The notes beneath the pieces are model-generated. The model was not told the DNA's origin. It did not search any database and saw nothing but the letters and a program-made list of their open reading frames with translations. Position numbers and translations under genes: made by a program. Source: Clostridium saccharobutylicum DSM 13864 (GTDB taxonomy: Bacteria > Bacillota > Clostridia > Clostridiales > Clostridiaceae). Taken from it: 64,000 nucleotides of DNA. The stretch lies in assembly GCF_000473995.1 (NCBI RefSeq), contig NC_022571.1, forward strand, positions 74,501 through 138,500, in the 5' to 3' direction. This document shows positions 16,931-25,891 of the stretch, in pieces (the stretch's first letter is position 1; each line of letters begins with the position of its first letter).

Positions 16931-17782
16931 ATGGATTTAAAAGATATTAAAACTCAAGAACTTGTTAAAAAGTATAATTTTAAGTTTTCAAAAAGCCTTG
17001 GGCAAAATTTTTTGGTTGATGATTCAGTACTTAGTGATATAGTTGATGGAGCAGACGTTAATAATGAAGATTTTATTATAGAAATTGGACCAGGAGTAGG
17101 AACGTTAACTGCTCAGCTTTTAATGAAGGCTAAAAAGGTAACAGCTATAGAATTAGATAATGACTTAATTCCAATCCTTGAACAAGAGCTAGGCGAGAAT
17201 CAAAACTTTAGTCTAATACATAAGGATGCATTGAAAGTAGATTTTAATGAACTTATTGGTGATGAAAAGAGTGTGAAGCTTGTAGCAAATCTTCCTTACT
17301 ATGTTACTACACCAATAATAGTTAAGCTTTTAAAAGATGGATATAACTTTAAATCTTTGACTATAATGATACAAAAGGAAGTTGCAGAAAGAATTAATGC
17401 TGAACCAGATTGTAAAGAATATGGAGCATTATCTGTTTTAGTACAATATTATTGTAATACAAGTATAGTAAGAAGAGTTGCACCAACTTGTTTTATGCCA
17501 AGACCAAAGGTTGAATCTATAGTAATAAGATTAGATAGATTAGAAGAACCAAGGGTAAAAGCTAAAGATACAAAACTTATGTTTGAATTAGTAAGAGCTG
17601 GATTTAATATGAGAAGAAAAACTTTATGGAATGCTGCAAAGACACTTAAGCTTGAAAAAGAAAAATTAGAAGAAGCTTTTGAAAGATCAGGAATAGATCC
17701 TAAAAGAAGAGCAGAAACATTAACATTGGAGGAATTTGCAACACTATCAGATTGCATATATGATATGAAAACAAATTGCTAA
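16931..17782 (+). CDS. rsmA: 16S rRNA (adenine1518/1519-N6) dimethyltransferase
   Basis: KsgA/RsmA dimethylates two adjacent adenines in helix 45 of 16S rRNA, a late step in 30S assembly; loss gives kasugamycin resistance. The 283 residues show SLGQNFLVD at the N-terminus, the SAM-binding loop [11 protein letters not shown], the acidic ELDNDL, and the catalytic NLPYYVTTP motif. The C-terminal helical domain has [10 protein letters not shown]. It begins directly after the rnmV stop with no gap and is closed by a terminator. Confidence 0.96.
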   Translation: MDLKDIKTQELVKKYNFKFSKSLGQNFLVDDSVLSDIVDGADVNNEDFIIEIGPGVGTLTAQLLMKAKKVTAIELDNDLIPILEQELGENQNFSLIHKDALKVDFNELIGDEKSVKLVANLPYYVTTPIIVKLLKDGYNFKSLTIMIQKEVAERINAEPDCKEYGALSVLVQYYCNTSIVRRVAPTCFMPRPKVESIVIRLDRLEEPRVKAKDTKLMFELVRAGFNMRRKTLWNAAKTLKLEKEKLEEAFERSGIDPKRRAETLTLEEFATLSDCIYDMKTNC

Positions 17783-17805
17783 AATGATTAGAGATTATAT
17801 TAAGG

Positions 17806-17842
17806 TGAGTACATACTTAGACGGTAATGTACTCATTTTTTT
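17806..17842 (+). terminator. Terminator after rsmA
   Basis: TGAGTACAT (17806-17814) and ATGTACTCA (17827-17835) form a perfect stem followed by a seven-T run. Confidence 0.87.
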
Positions 17843-18088
17843 ATTGTAATAGTTTAGATGGAATATGATGTTAAATATTACGCTTTAAGTTTACTCTCCC
17901 TATAAATATATCAAGGTAGCTTAAATAAATATAAGTAATTTTTATTATTAAAAAATAATGTCCATTTTTTTAATTGATTTTACAAATAGTAAAGGCGTTA
18001 CTAAGTCGTGTAGATTTTCCTTTAAATCATAATTTGGTTTGAGAGGCATATAATATATGGAATAAATATATGTGGAGGTAACGTAGGG
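17843..18088 (+). other. Upstream region of the repeat-containing protein; possible sporulation promoter
   Basis: Mostly featureless AT-rich DNA. TCATAAT (18028-18034) and GCATATAAT (18046-18054) loosely resemble a SigE -35/-10 pair with about 12 bases between, while no good SigA pair ends at that -10. Low confidence. Confidence 0.25.
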
Positions 18089-19990
18089 GTGGCACATAAT
18101 AAGTTATATAGAAATTTTATAATATTACAAGAAGATGAAAGAGGATACTCATCTTCTAAAGATAAAGCTTTATCTGGATATGCAAAGATAGAAGTAAAAG
18201 GAGATAAATGTAAGGTATCTTTTTATGCCCAAAACCTTAGACACGAAGATGATTATTCCATGGTACTTATCTGCTGTAAAAGAGATTTTAAACAATTAGT
18301 TGATTTGGGCCCTTTAACAGTAAATGAAGTGGGGAAAGGAGATACGAGTAAAGAATACTATATTAATAACATAGCTGGGCTAGGAATATCTTACGAAAAA
18401 ATATCTGGAGCTGCTATTTGTAAGACTAAAGGTGGAGAAAATAAATTCATAATGCATGGTTTCATGAATGGTGAGGAGTCTGCTGATAATTGGACAAAAT
18501 ATAAAATAGTTGGCGTAGATTATAAAAAATATAATAATAAATTAGAACCAAATCTTAAACCTAAGGAAAAAGTTAGTACTAGCCTTGATACAAATGATAA
18601 GGTTATAACAGTGGAACCTAGTAAAGAGTTAGCAGCGCCAGAAAAAATAATTAAAGCAGAAAATAATGTAATTGATAAAGTTGAGACTAAAATAGAATCT
18701 AAAGTGAACATAAAAACAGAATGCTTAAATGAAAGCATTTCTAATTCAAAAGATAATAATAATTTAGAAAATGTTATAGTAAAAAGAGGAGAAGAGCCAA
18801 CTGTAATAACAGAAGAAAGAGATAAGATAAAAGAAAATATAATAGAATTGGATGAAGATAGAAGCAAATGCAATAAATGCGGAGAAAAAGAAAAGGATCA
18901 TAAGGTTTATGATAAAGATAATAAGGCATGTCTAGAGGAGAAAAAGGAGCATGACAAAGAACATAAGATGCATAGTGAAAAAGAGCACAAAGCTTATGAT
19001 GAAAAGTGCCATAAGACTTATGGTGAAAAAGAAAATAAGAAGATGTGTGTTGGAGAAGTTATAGAGGCAATAGCTGACAAATTAGAAACTTACGATGGAT
19101 CTATAAACTTAGAAATAAAGGGACATGATAAAGAGGTTGTTATATATGGATTTATAAAAGATAAAAAGAGTAGTGAATGTGGTTGGAAGAAATTCAAGAT
19201 AGAGAAAAAATGTAGACTTGATGATGAGGATATATTTATTGAGCAAAATAGTAAGAGAATAGAAGAAAATATTAGATTAGATAAAATAGATTTTGAAGAA
19301 TACGAAAATGAGATTAAAAAATCAAATCAAGCAAACAATAATTACTTTAAAAAAATAACTCCACAAAGTAATACGGAAGTTAAAACAACAACTCCAGAAA
19401 TCAATACTGAAGTTGAAAAAATAACCCCACAAACTACTACCGAAGTTAAGGAGTCGACACCAGAAACCACTACTGAAGTTAAGGAATCAACACCACAAAT
19501 GACTACTGAAGTTAAAGAATCAACACCACAAATGACTGGTGAAGTTAAGGAATCAACACCAGAATACAACTTTGAAATTAAGGGAAAAGTGGGGCAATAC
19601 TTTGAGAAGCTTGCAGAAGGATTTGAACTATTAAAAAATAAGTTAAATGATATAAACTATTGTAAGTGGTATAAAGTTATTGTTAATAAAATGGAAGACT
19701 TATTTGATGAATCAGATTATAATAAGTATACATTAGCATACTATCCAATGTTAAATTATTATCCTTATATCAGCAAAGATAAACACTTTTTGTTAGGATA
19801 TAAATGCGATAAAAATGGAGAATTGAAATATATAGTATATGCTATACCAGGTAGTAAAGATAAATGTGATCAACCATATGGCGGAAAAACAGGATTTGTA
19901 ACATGGACTAGTAATGATTCGATGGATAAAGGATATTGGCTAATGTTCTATGATTATAAGAGTTCTTCAATTGTAGTTCCAATGAAATAG
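18089..19990 (+). CDS. Unrecognised acidic/basic repeat protein with His/Cys-rich centre
   Basis: A 633-residue soluble protein with no signal peptide. Visible parts are: an N-terminal globular domain (1-150) beginning YRNFIILQEDERGYSSS; a charged linker; a Cys/His-rich segment (about 265-320: KCNKCGEKEKDH, then repeated KEHDKEHKMHSEKEHK-type words); a second, N-domain-like piece (LETYDGSINLEIKGHDKEVVIYGFI); seven 11-residue repeats (423-499); and a C-terminal domain with LAYYPMLNYYPYI. The N and middle domains share YAKIEVKG/INLEIKG-type strands and may be duplicates. GTG start with GGAGG upstream. Sporulation or surface association is possible but unproven. Confidence 0.8.
   Translation: MAHNKLYRNFIILQEDERGYSSSKDKALSGYAKIEVKGDKCKVSFYAQNLRHEDDYSMVLICCKRDFKQLVDLGPLTVNEVGKGDTSKEYYINNIAGLGISYEKISGAAICKTKGGENKFIMHGFMNGEESADNWTKYKIVGVDYKKYNNKLEPNLKPKEKVSTSLDTNDKVITVEPSKELAAPEKIIKAENNVIDKVETKIESKVNIKTECLNESISNSKDNNNLENVIVKRGEEPTVITEERDKIKENIIELDEDRSKCNKCGEKEKDHKVYDKDNKACLEEKKEHDKEHKMHSEKEHKAYDEKCHKTYGEKENKKMCVGEVIEAIADKLETYDGSINLEIKGHDKEVVIYGFIKDKKSSECGWKKFKIEKKCRLDDEDIFIEQNSKRIEENIRLDKIDFEEYENEIKKSNQANNNYFKKITPQSNTEVKTTTPEINTEVEKITPQTTTEVKESTPETTTEVKESTPQMTTEVKESTPQMTGEVKESTPEYNFEIKGKVGQYFEKLAEGFELLKNKLNDINYCKWYKVIVNKMEDLFDESDYNKYTLAYYPMLNYYPYISKDKHFLLGYKCDKNGELKYIVYAIPGSKDKCDQPYGGKTGFVTWTSNDSMDKGYWLMFYDYKSSSIVVPMK
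19355..19585 (+). repeat. Seven tandem 33-base coding repeats
   Basis: These encode 11-residue units of form (S/T)TPQ(x)TTEVKE. Units 3-6 are nearly identical in DNA, while the outer ones have diverged, suggesting growth from the middle by slippage or unequal exchange. Confidence 0.85.
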
Positions 19991-20002
19991 AGAAAAACTG
20001 CT

Positions 20003-20563
20003 ATGAATAAAAAGCAATTAATTGTTACGTCCATATTAGTATTACTAATGTTAGTACTAGCTATAACTCAAGGGTTTTTTCGCGACAATTTCCAACAGGT
20101 AGTTCTTTTAGATCAAGGAATAAGTCAGTTTAAAGAATATAACTTTGATGACGGTAAGTATGTTATTTCTTTGCCAGATGAATGGACGGTAGATGAAAAA
20201 GAAAGCAAAGGGCAATATGTTAGTAGTAAATTAAATTTTAAAGATGGAAATAATAAATTTACAGGTTCAGTAGAAGTAATAAATACGAAAGAAGATTTAA
20301 ATGTATTTTCAGAAAGTGATTTAGAAAATCAGACTTTAAAATACTCTAATTCAGAAGTAATGCCATTTAAGAATTCTAATAACTCTGGAGTATTAGTTCA
20401 ATATGATACAACTGTGAGAAATGGATATTATTTTAAAAATGAATGTTACTACTTGAATTTAGAAGATGGAAAAATAGTTAAAGTACTATTTAATATTAAA
20501 CAAAAGGATTATAAGGAGAATATAAAAACTATCTTTGATGTTATTGTATCAAGTATTAAGTAG
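20003..20563 (+). CDS. Membrane-anchored extracytoplasmic protein, unknown function
   Basis: The 186 residues start with a positive end and one hydrophobic helix (QLIVTSILVLLMLVLAITQGFF, residues 5-26) without a lipobox cysteine, so the rest is probably outside the cell on an N-terminal anchor. The outer part has alternating strands (YVISLPDEWTVDEK, FTGSVEVINTKE, YYLNLEDGKIVKVLF), somewhat like PsbP/Mog1-type folds. It begins 12 bases after the repeat protein, so the two are likely cotranscribed. I do not recognise a named family. A perfect hairpin follows. Confidence 0.75.
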   Translation: MNKKQLIVTSILVLLMLVLAITQGFFRDNFQQVVLLDQGISQFKEYNFDDGKYVISLPDEWTVDEKESKGQYVSSKLNFKDGNNKFTGSVEVINTKEDLNVFSESDLENQTLKYSNSEVMPFKNSNNSGVLVQYDTTVRNGYYFKNECYYLNLEDGKIVKVLFNIKQKDYKENIKTIFDVIVSSIK

Positions 20564-20606
20564 ACTAAATAAGATTTGCTAATGATGAGTAGAAGTATTA
20601 TAATTT

Positions 20607-20647
20607 AAGTATCAAGGAGAAGCCTAAATTGCTTCTCCTTGATACTT
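20607..20647 (+). terminator. Perfect 17-base-pair hairpin between anchored protein and lgt
   Basis: Arms 20607-20623 and 20631-20647 pair without mismatch around a seven-base loop. The T tail is poor (ATTTAG), so it may be a partial terminator or an RNA-stability element before lgt. Confidence 0.6.
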
Positions 20648-20669
20648 ATTTAGCGTAAGGAGGAAATTG

Positions 20670-21443
20670 ATGCGGATAATACTATTTGAGATATTTGGGA
20701 TACAAATAAAGAGTTATGGATTAATGATTGCTATAGGAATAATAGTAGCAGCAACTTTACTTATAAATAAGGCTAAGAAAAGAGGATTTGATGAGGACTC
20801 ATTATTAAATTTAATTATTTTAGCTGTGATAGGTGGAGTAATTGGTGGAAAACTGTTATTCATAATTACTGAAATTAAAAGTATTATAAAAGATCCGAGC
20901 ATATTGTTGAATTTTGGATATGGCTTTGTAATTTATGGCGCTATATGTGGTGGAGCTTTATCCATATATCTATATTGTAATCATAAAAAATGGAATGTGA
21001 TTGAAATATTAGATATGACAGTTCCAGTACTAGCAATAGCACAAGGTTTTGGTCGGATTGGATGTTTTTTAGCAGGATGTTGCTATGGGGCGGAAACTAA
21101 TTTGCCTATAGGTGTCAAATTTCCAACAGGATCTCTTGCACCAGCGGGAGTGCTTTTACATCCAACTCAAATTTATTCGTCTATTTTTGATTTTGCATTA
21201 GGAATTTTCCTTTTATATTATTCAAGAAAGAAGAGAACAAATGGGAAAGTAATAGGATTTTATTTAGTTATATATAGTATAGGAAGATTTTTAGTAGAAT
21301 TTTTAAGGAATGATCCAAGGGGGAATGTTGGAATTCTTTCTACATCACAGTTTATTGCAATATTTACTTTGATGCTTGGAATTGTTATTCTTAATACTAA
21401 AATGTTATTTAAAGGAGCGAAGAAAAGCATTGAAGAAAAGTAG
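20670..21443 (+). CDS. lgt: Prolipoprotein diacylglyceryl transferase family protein (variant active site)
   Basis: Lgt transfers diacylglycerol to the lipobox cysteine of prolipoproteins in the membrane. The 257 residues have about seven membrane helices and the family motifs GRIGCFLAGCCYG (128-140), LHPTQIY, and IGRFLVEFLRNDPRG. They deviate from classical Lgt: the usual HGG histidine position is tyrosine (Y89-G-A), and GRxGNFxNxE reads GRIGCFLAGC. This is a common Firmicute variant branch whose activity I cannot confirm. AAGGAGG lies 6 bases before ATG 20670. The next gene, overlapping by 14 bases, encodes a lipoprotein. Confidence 0.85.
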   Translation: MRIILFEIFGIQIKSYGLMIAIGIIVAATLLINKAKKRGFDEDSLLNLIILAVIGGVIGGKLLFIITEIKSIIKDPSILLNFGYGFVIYGAICGGALSIYLYCNHKKWNVIEILDMTVPVLAIAQGFGRIGCFLAGCCYGAETNLPIGVKFPTGSLAPAGVLLHPTQIYSSIFDFALGIFLLYYSRKKRTNGKVIGFYLVIYSIGRFLVEFLRNDPRGNVGILSTSQFIAIFTLMLGIVILNTKMLFKGAKKSIEEK

Positions 21444-22260
21444 ATTTTTTATTATGATTTTATCTGTGTTATTAATAATAACAACATTATCAGGATGCAC
21501 TTTACTTGATAGTGCAGAAGTTAAATTAAATATAAAAAACCAATATTTCGATTACATGAGCCAGAATAAGGTAGATAAAATAATAATACAAAATGTTAGA
21601 GATAGTGGATTTAGATTTATAATTAATGATAGTAAAGCTATAGATGATGTTTATAAACTTTTGTCAAAGGGAAGTGAAGTATCTAAAAAAAGTAGTCTTG
21701 ACCCAGATTATATATTTGAAGTTTGGATTGGAGATGAAGTTAAAAAATATCAGTATGTAGTTGGAGCTAATGAGAGTGGGACAGGTAATTTTTATGATGA
21801 TGATAAGGCATTTTCAGTATCAAAGAATTTAGAAAATACTATAATGCAGAATCTTTCAGTTATAAGAAAACCTAGAGACTTTGAGTATGTATATTATCAA
21901 TCTATATTAAAAGTTATAAATAATAAAAAGGATTCTATATCTAGTGGTAAAGTAGGAGTAGATATATCTAATGATACAGATTGCTTAAAGTATATGTTTT
22001 CTATAGATTTGCAAGAATTTAAGAAAAACTTAAATAAAATTTTACCAAATGTAGATTTAGTAAAAAATAATAGTGAACAATTTGATACAGTAATTAAAGT
22101 TAAAAATAGAGGGTTTAATACCACAACTTTTAAGACATTAATAACTGTAGAGAATAAATCAGATAAATCTTTGGAAAATTATTATATATCCGCAGAGTAT
22201 AATTATAAAGATTGGGATATTACTGTAAGTGAACCAAATCAAATGCCACAAGATTGGTAA
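21430..22260 (+). CDS. Lipoprotein of unknown function
   Basis: Starting at TTG 21430 (AAAGGAG about 13 bases upstream), the protein has 276 residues with a classic lipoprotein signal: KKSR, a hydrophobic core FFIMILSVLLIITTL, and lipobox LSGC with C23. A longer frame from 21376 lies inside lgt and lacks a signal logic. The mature part is strand-rich with no motif I recognise. It overlaps lgt by 14 bases, so it is coupled to the very enzyme family that lipidates such proteins. Function unknown. Confidence 0.78.
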   Translation: MKKSRFFIMILSVLLIITTLSGCTLLDSAEVKLNIKNQYFDYMSQNKVDKIIIQNVRDSGFRFIINDSKAIDDVYKLLSKGSEVSKKSSLDPDYIFEVWIGDEVKKYQYVVGANESGTGNFYDDDKAFSVSKNLENTIMQNLSVIRKPRDFEYVYYQSILKVINNKKDSISSGKVGVDISNDTDCLKYMFSIDLQEFKKNLNKILPNVDLVKNNSEQFDTVIKVKNRGFNTTTFKTLITVENKSDKSLENYYISAEYNYKDWDITVSEPNQMPQDW

Positions 22261-22280
22261 AATAAAAGGAGGATAAAATA

Positions 22281-23123
22281 ATGGGAAGTTGCGAAGGATG
22301 TCCAAGTAAGGATACATGTAAAACTAAAGGAGAAAGTTGTCCATCAGAAAGCTTAAAGGTATCACCAAGATACGGAAAAATAAAAAATGTTATAGGAGTT
22401 ATAAGTGGAAAAGGAGGCGTTGGTAAGTCAACTGTTACTGGTATTATGGCAACTATGTTAGCTAAAAAAGGCTATAAAGTAGGAGTATTAGATGCAGATA
22501 TAACAGGACCATCTATGCCAAGATTCTTTGGGATAAACAAGAAGAGAGCACTTATACATCCATTAGATAACGAGATGGTAAGATTTGATCCTGTAGAGAC
22601 AGATGGAGGAATAAAAGTAATTTCTATGAATCTTGTAACTCCAGTAGAGGAAGAACCTCTTATTTGGAGAGGTGCAGTAATCAATGGAGTGTTGAAGCAA
22701 TTATTTGTTGAAACAAATTGGGGCGAGCTTGACTATTTACTTATAGATATGCCACCAGGTACAGGAGATATTGCCTTAACTGTAATGCAGGAGTTCCCAA
22801 TTGATGAGATTGTAATAGTTTCTACACCACAAGATATGGTATCAATGATTGTTAAAAAAGTTGTTATTATGGCTCAAAAGATAGGAATAAAAATTAAAGG
22901 TGTAGTAGAAAATATGGCTTATATAAATTGTCCGGATTGTGATAAGAAAATAAGAGTATTTAGCAGAAAATCTTCAGAAGAAAATGCAGAATATTTAGGA
23001 TTGCCTTTAATAGGTGAGTTACCAATTAATATTGAACTTACAGAAGCTTTAGAAGATGGTAAGGCTGAGGAATATGTTAGAGAAAATGCGTTATATTCAT
23101 TAATATTTGAAGGATTGTATTAA
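22281..23123 (+). CDS. Mrp/NBP35-family P-loop ATPase (Fe-S carrier)
   Basis: A cytoplasmic ATPase that carries and inserts Fe-S clusters. The 280 residues contain a deviant Walker A GKGGVGKS (43-50), the switch LDADITGPSMPR, and the Walker B region LLIDMPPGTGD. An N-terminal cysteine group (C4, C7, C13, C20) resembles Nbp35-type cluster sites, and CPDC in the C-terminal part provides the bridging CxxC of Mrp/ApbC scaffold dimers. AAAGGAGG lies before the ATG, 20 bases after the lipoprotein stop. A terminator follows. Confidence 0.93.
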   Translation: MGSCEGCPSKDTCKTKGESCPSESLKVSPRYGKIKNVIGVISGKGGVGKSTVTGIMATMLAKKGYKVGVLDADITGPSMPRFFGINKKRALIHPLDNEMVRFDPVETDGGIKVISMNLVTPVEEEPLIWRGAVINGVLKQLFVETNWGELDYLLIDMPPGTGDIALTVMQEFPIDEIVIVSTPQDMVSMIVKKVVIMAQKIGIKIKGVVENMAYINCPDCDKKIRVFSRKSSEENAEYLGLPLIGELPINIELTEALEDGKAEEYVRENALYSLIFEGLY

Positions 23124-23163
23124 AGCTTAATTACCAAGTAAATAAAAAGCATCATATAATATA

Positions 23164-23212
23164 AAAGGTTTCATTATTTAAAGTTACAGAAATTAAATAA
23201 TGAAGCTTTTTT
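23164..23212 (+). terminator. Terminator after Mrp gene
   Basis: AAGGTTTCATTATTTAA pairs with TTAAATAATGAAGCTT around an 11-base loop and runs into TTTTTT. Confidence 0.82.
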
Positions 23213-23434
23213 ATTTTTACGAAGTTTATATATAAAAGTTCTTAATGTTGATATTGCACTCTTTTTCATGTATATATTTTGTAGTAACCACAAGCAAAAG
23301 AATATCCTTACTTTCGGGGAGAAACCACCTAAATTTAAATTTCGAGTTCTTTATAGTATTAGAGTATACATACTTTCGGATTATTTAGGAAATAATACAC
23401 TATGTAATTTTGATTTGAAAGGATGTAGAGATTA
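23213..23434 (+). other. Leader region of the ferredoxin gene
   Basis: ACTTTCGG occurs twice (near 23310 and 23372), and GGGGAGAAACCACC lies between, hinting at a structured leader, but no riboswitch class is recognised. GAAAGGA precedes the gene. Confidence 0.3.
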
Positions 23435-23626
23435 ATGAAAGCAAAAGTAGATAAAGATACTTGTATAGCATGTGGACTATGTCCATCTATATGTCCAGAA
23501 TGCTTTGATATGGAGGATGACGGAAAGGCTGGCTTTATAGTTGATGAAGCACCAGAAAATGTAGAAGGTGAAGTGCAAGAAGCAGCAGAAAGCTGTCCAG
23601 TAGATGCAATATCTGTCGAGAAATAA
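23435..23626 (+). CDS. Ferredoxin, single [4Fe-4S] type
   Basis: A 63-residue acidic electron carrier. C10, C13 and C16 (CIACGLC) plus C54 (SCPVDAI) form one [4Fe-4S] site. The second cluster of clostridial 2[4Fe-4S] ferredoxins is missing; two further cysteines, C20 and C23, lie in the first loop (SICPECF). This is the layout of Desulfovibrio/Thermotoga-type ferredoxins. Monocistronic, with terminator. Confidence 0.92.
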   Translation: MKAKVDKDTCIACGLCPSICPECFDMEDDGKAGFIVDEAPENVEGEVQEAAESCPVDAISVEK

Positions 23627-23637
23627 AACATAAGAAT

Positions 23638-23695
23638 AAGAGAAAATATACATTAATATATGATTTTTTATTATGTATATTTTCTCTTTATTATT
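23638..23695. terminator. Bidirectional terminator between ferredoxin and thiT
   Basis: AAGAGAAAATATACAT (23638-23653) and ATGTATATTTTCTCTT (23673-23688) pair perfectly between convergent genes. Confidence 0.82.
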
Positions 23696-23731
23696 TTTAT
23701 ATAATATTGTTATATTAAATAAATTTGTACA

Positions 23732-24406
23732 CTAACTCATGGTATTAAGTGAAGATGCGTGTATTATTCTTTCAATAGGAAGAATAGATATGATTACTAA
23801 GCATATAATGTATTCTATTCCTAGCATAGGTCCATTAATTATTAATGAATATAAAGCAGGAGACATTCCAGCGGGTGCAAGTGAACCAAAGAAAGCAACT
23901 CCAGAAATAAAATGACACAAAAATCTAACAAAAACAGCTAAGGTAACCCCAAGCCATTTTTTATTATTAAAGCATCCTGCTATACCTAATGCCATAAAGG
24001 GTAATGGATAATCAAATAAAACTTGAACTGGATGCAGAATGTATGGATCCATAATAAGTGTTATTATTCCGTAAAGAAATCCTGTTAGAAATCCTACTCT
24101 TGGTCCGTACATAAATGCTATAAGTAATATTGGAACCATGCTACCTAATGTAATACTACCACCTTGTGGAAAATGATATAATCTGAGCATTTTCAGTATT
24201 GTAGCTAAAGCCAAAGCTATGCCAATTCTAGCAATAAGTTGAGGAGTAAAGTTGATTTTTTTAACTTTAACTAATATTATGAGTAATATTACACAACCAA
24301 TTAAAGTTGTAATGGATAATGGACTTGCAATTATAGCTTGAATGTTTTGTGAAAAGTTTTGGAAAAGAGTAGAAAATTGTTTGTACCAATCATTAAAAAT
24401 TTGCAT
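23732..24406 (-). CDS. thiT: Thiamine-specific ECF transporter S component
   Basis: ThiT (YuaJ) is the membrane substrate-binding subunit for thiamine, working with a shared ECF energising module not seen here. The protein has about six hydrophobic helices. The family signature runs GGSITLGSMVPILLIAF, followed by YGPRVGFLTGFLYG and HPVQVLFDYPLPF. The start is the ATG whose first base is 24406, which has AAGGAGG eight bases upstream; a 22-codon longer frame has none. A TPP riboswitch lies upstream on the same strand, so it is switched off by intracellular TPP. The 224-residue length fits. Confidence 0.92.
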   Translation of the reverse strand: MQIFNDWYKQFSTLFQNFSQNIQAIIASPLSITTLIGCVILLIILVKVKKINFTPQLIARIGIALALATILKMLRLYHFPQGGSITLGSMVPILLIAFMYGPRVGFLTGFLYGIITLIMDPYILHPVQVLFDYPLPFMALGIAGCFNNKKWLGVTLAVFVRFLCHFISGVAFFGSLAPAGMSPALYSLIINGPMLGIEYIICLVIISILPIERIIHASSLNTMS

Positions 24407-24551
24407 AAAAAAAACCTCCTTCGTGACGCTTATGGAAGAGGAATTAACAAAGTCATTATAACTAATCTTCATATAATAAATTTAAATATTAGTTTTATAC
24501 TTTGGTTTAGAGACTACCAACCTATATAAATAGAAATGTAAATTCTTATAA

Positions 24552-24640
24552 GGTTGCTTTCCCTACGCTAGAATTAACTAGATCAGGTTTAAAGGGTTTA
24601 TGAATTATCAAATCTCAGCATATAGCTCCCCCAGCACGTT
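24552..24640 (-). promoter_or_regulatory. TPP riboswitch (THI element)
   Basis: Read on the minus strand: CTGGGGGAGC, GCTGAGA, then ACCCTTTAAACCTGATCTAG and CGTAGGGAAAGC, the standard THI-box words in order. It precedes thiT by about 145 bases. Binding of TPP would lower thiT expression, probably through the region that contains the ribosome site. Confidence 0.95.
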
Positions 24641-24663
24641 ACAAAATAATTTTATACATTTTA

Positions 24664-24870
24664 CTATAAATAGTCAATTATGTTATATGTGTTAAACTTG
24701 TCGTTTTTATTATGATGGGCTATATAATTAGAAGTAATTTGATTTAAATCTGTTGAATAATGAGAAACTGGATTATTGGGCAAATTGTGAGAAGAAGTGA
24801 TAGAAATAGTATCATTCATATCAATAATAATACTTTCTTTGTACGTTGAATCTAAAACAAAACCTTTCAT
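24664..24870 (-). CDS. Small protein of unknown function upstream of the TPP riboswitch
   Basis: A 68-residue frame beginning MKGFVLDSTYKESIIIDMND, with AAGGAGG correctly placed before the ATG (start base 24870). It is polar and Asn/His-rich toward the end (NYIAHHNKNDKF), without membrane helix or cysteine. The N-terminal KGFVLDxxxxxxIII strand pattern recalls the small N-domain of RsgI-type anti-sigma factors, but this is a weak impression. Its stop lies about 25 bases before the riboswitch, and a strong hairpin lies upstream. Possibly a short real gene or a truncated remnant. Confidence 0.55.
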   Translation of the reverse strand: MKGFVLDSTYKESIIIDMNDTISITSSHNLPNNPVSHYSTDLNQITSNYIAHHNKNDKFNTYNIIDYL

Positions 24871-24976
24871 AAAATTAAGCCTCCTTAAATCAAACAAAAT
24901 GAGGTTTTACTTTGTTTATTGCATTAAAAAACTAAAACTTTCTTAAATATATGATTAACCAAAATAAAAAAAATAT

Positions 24977-25030
24977 ACATAAAAATCACCTAACTAAAAA
25001 TATAATTTTTTAGTTAGGTGATTTTTATGT
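24977..25030. terminator. Strong hairpin terminator downstream of degV
   Basis: 24-base perfect arms (24977-25000, 25006-25030) around a five-base loop, with A and T runs on either side. It ends the minus-strand degV transcript. Confidence 0.88.
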
Positions 25031-25042
25031 GTTTTTAATAAA

Positions 25043-25891
25043 TTAATCTATATTTTCTACAATGAATCCAACAAGACCAGGGCCGGTATGAACACCAAGT
25101 GCAGGGCCAATCATTCCTCCAAGGGTACATTCCACTAAATTAGGAAGGTCTTTAATTGAATCATATAACATTTCAGCTTTATCAGGAGCATTGCCATCTA
25201 ATACCCAGACTTTACATTTGTTATTTTCTAAATAAGGTTTTAACAAAGTAGCTAATCTAGATATTGATTGTTTAATTCCTCTTATTTTGCAAACTGTGTG
25301 ATATATTCCATCATTACCTACAGTTATAATAGGTTTAAGATTGAGTGCATCAGCTATAGTTCCAGCAACTTTACCTATTCTACCGCCTTTTTTTAGATAT
25401 TCTAATGTATCTATTGTGAAAAATACATCTATTTTATTTTTGAGCGTAGGTAATATATCTATAATTTCTTTAAAAGGTTTACCTTCTTTAATTAAATTTG
25501 CAGTTTCAAGTACTATTGCACCCTGAGACATAGTTAATGTCATAGAATCAAACACGAAAGTTTGTATTCCAGAAACATTTTCAGCTGCTAATCTTGCTGC
25601 GTTATAAGCTCCTGAAAGACCACTTGATATAGTTATTATAATTGCATGAGTATATCCAACATTTTTTGCTTCATTTAATGCATTAGTAAATCTATCAACA
25701 CTAGGTAACGATGTTGTAGGAATTTCTTTTTTTAGTAACTCATAAAGCATATTTGGAGTTATATCAATACCATCGTCATATTCTTTATTGGAAAAAATAA
25801 TTTTGAAAGGTAGTATTTTAATATTATTTTCCTTTGCAATATCAGCACTTATATCACAAGCACTATCTGTTATTAATGCAATTTTCTCCAT
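25043..25891 (-). CDS. DegV-family fatty-acid-binding protein
   Basis: DegV (FakB-like) proteins bind a fatty acid and present it to the FakA kinase for phospholipid synthesis. The 282 residues carry ITDSACDIS at the N-terminus, the head-group-binding TTSLPS (residues 59-64), ISSGLSGAYNAA, and KKGGRIG with the conserved arginine. The C-terminal GPALGVHTGPGLVG completes the signature. GGAGGAATT lies before the ATG. It is transcribed alone. Which fatty acid it prefers cannot be told. Confidence 0.92.
   Translation of the reverse strand: MEKIALITDSACDISADIAKENNIKILPFKIIFSNKEYDDGIDITPNMLYELLKKEIPTTSLPSVDRFTNALNEAKNVGYTHAIIITISSGLSGAYNAARLAAENVSGIQTFVFDSMTLTMSQGAIVLETANLIKEGKPFKEIIDILPTLKNKIDVFFTIDTLEYLKKGGRIGKVAGTIADALNLKPIITVGNDGIYHTVCKIRGIKQSISRLATLLKPYLENNKCKVWVLDGNAPDKAEMLYDSIKDLPNLVECTLGGMIGPALGVHTGPGLVGFIVENID

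Noticed and set aside
19355..19585. Tandem repeats as a CRISPR-like array
   Set aside because: Repeats are in frame, contiguous without spacers, and encode an 11-residue protein repeat.
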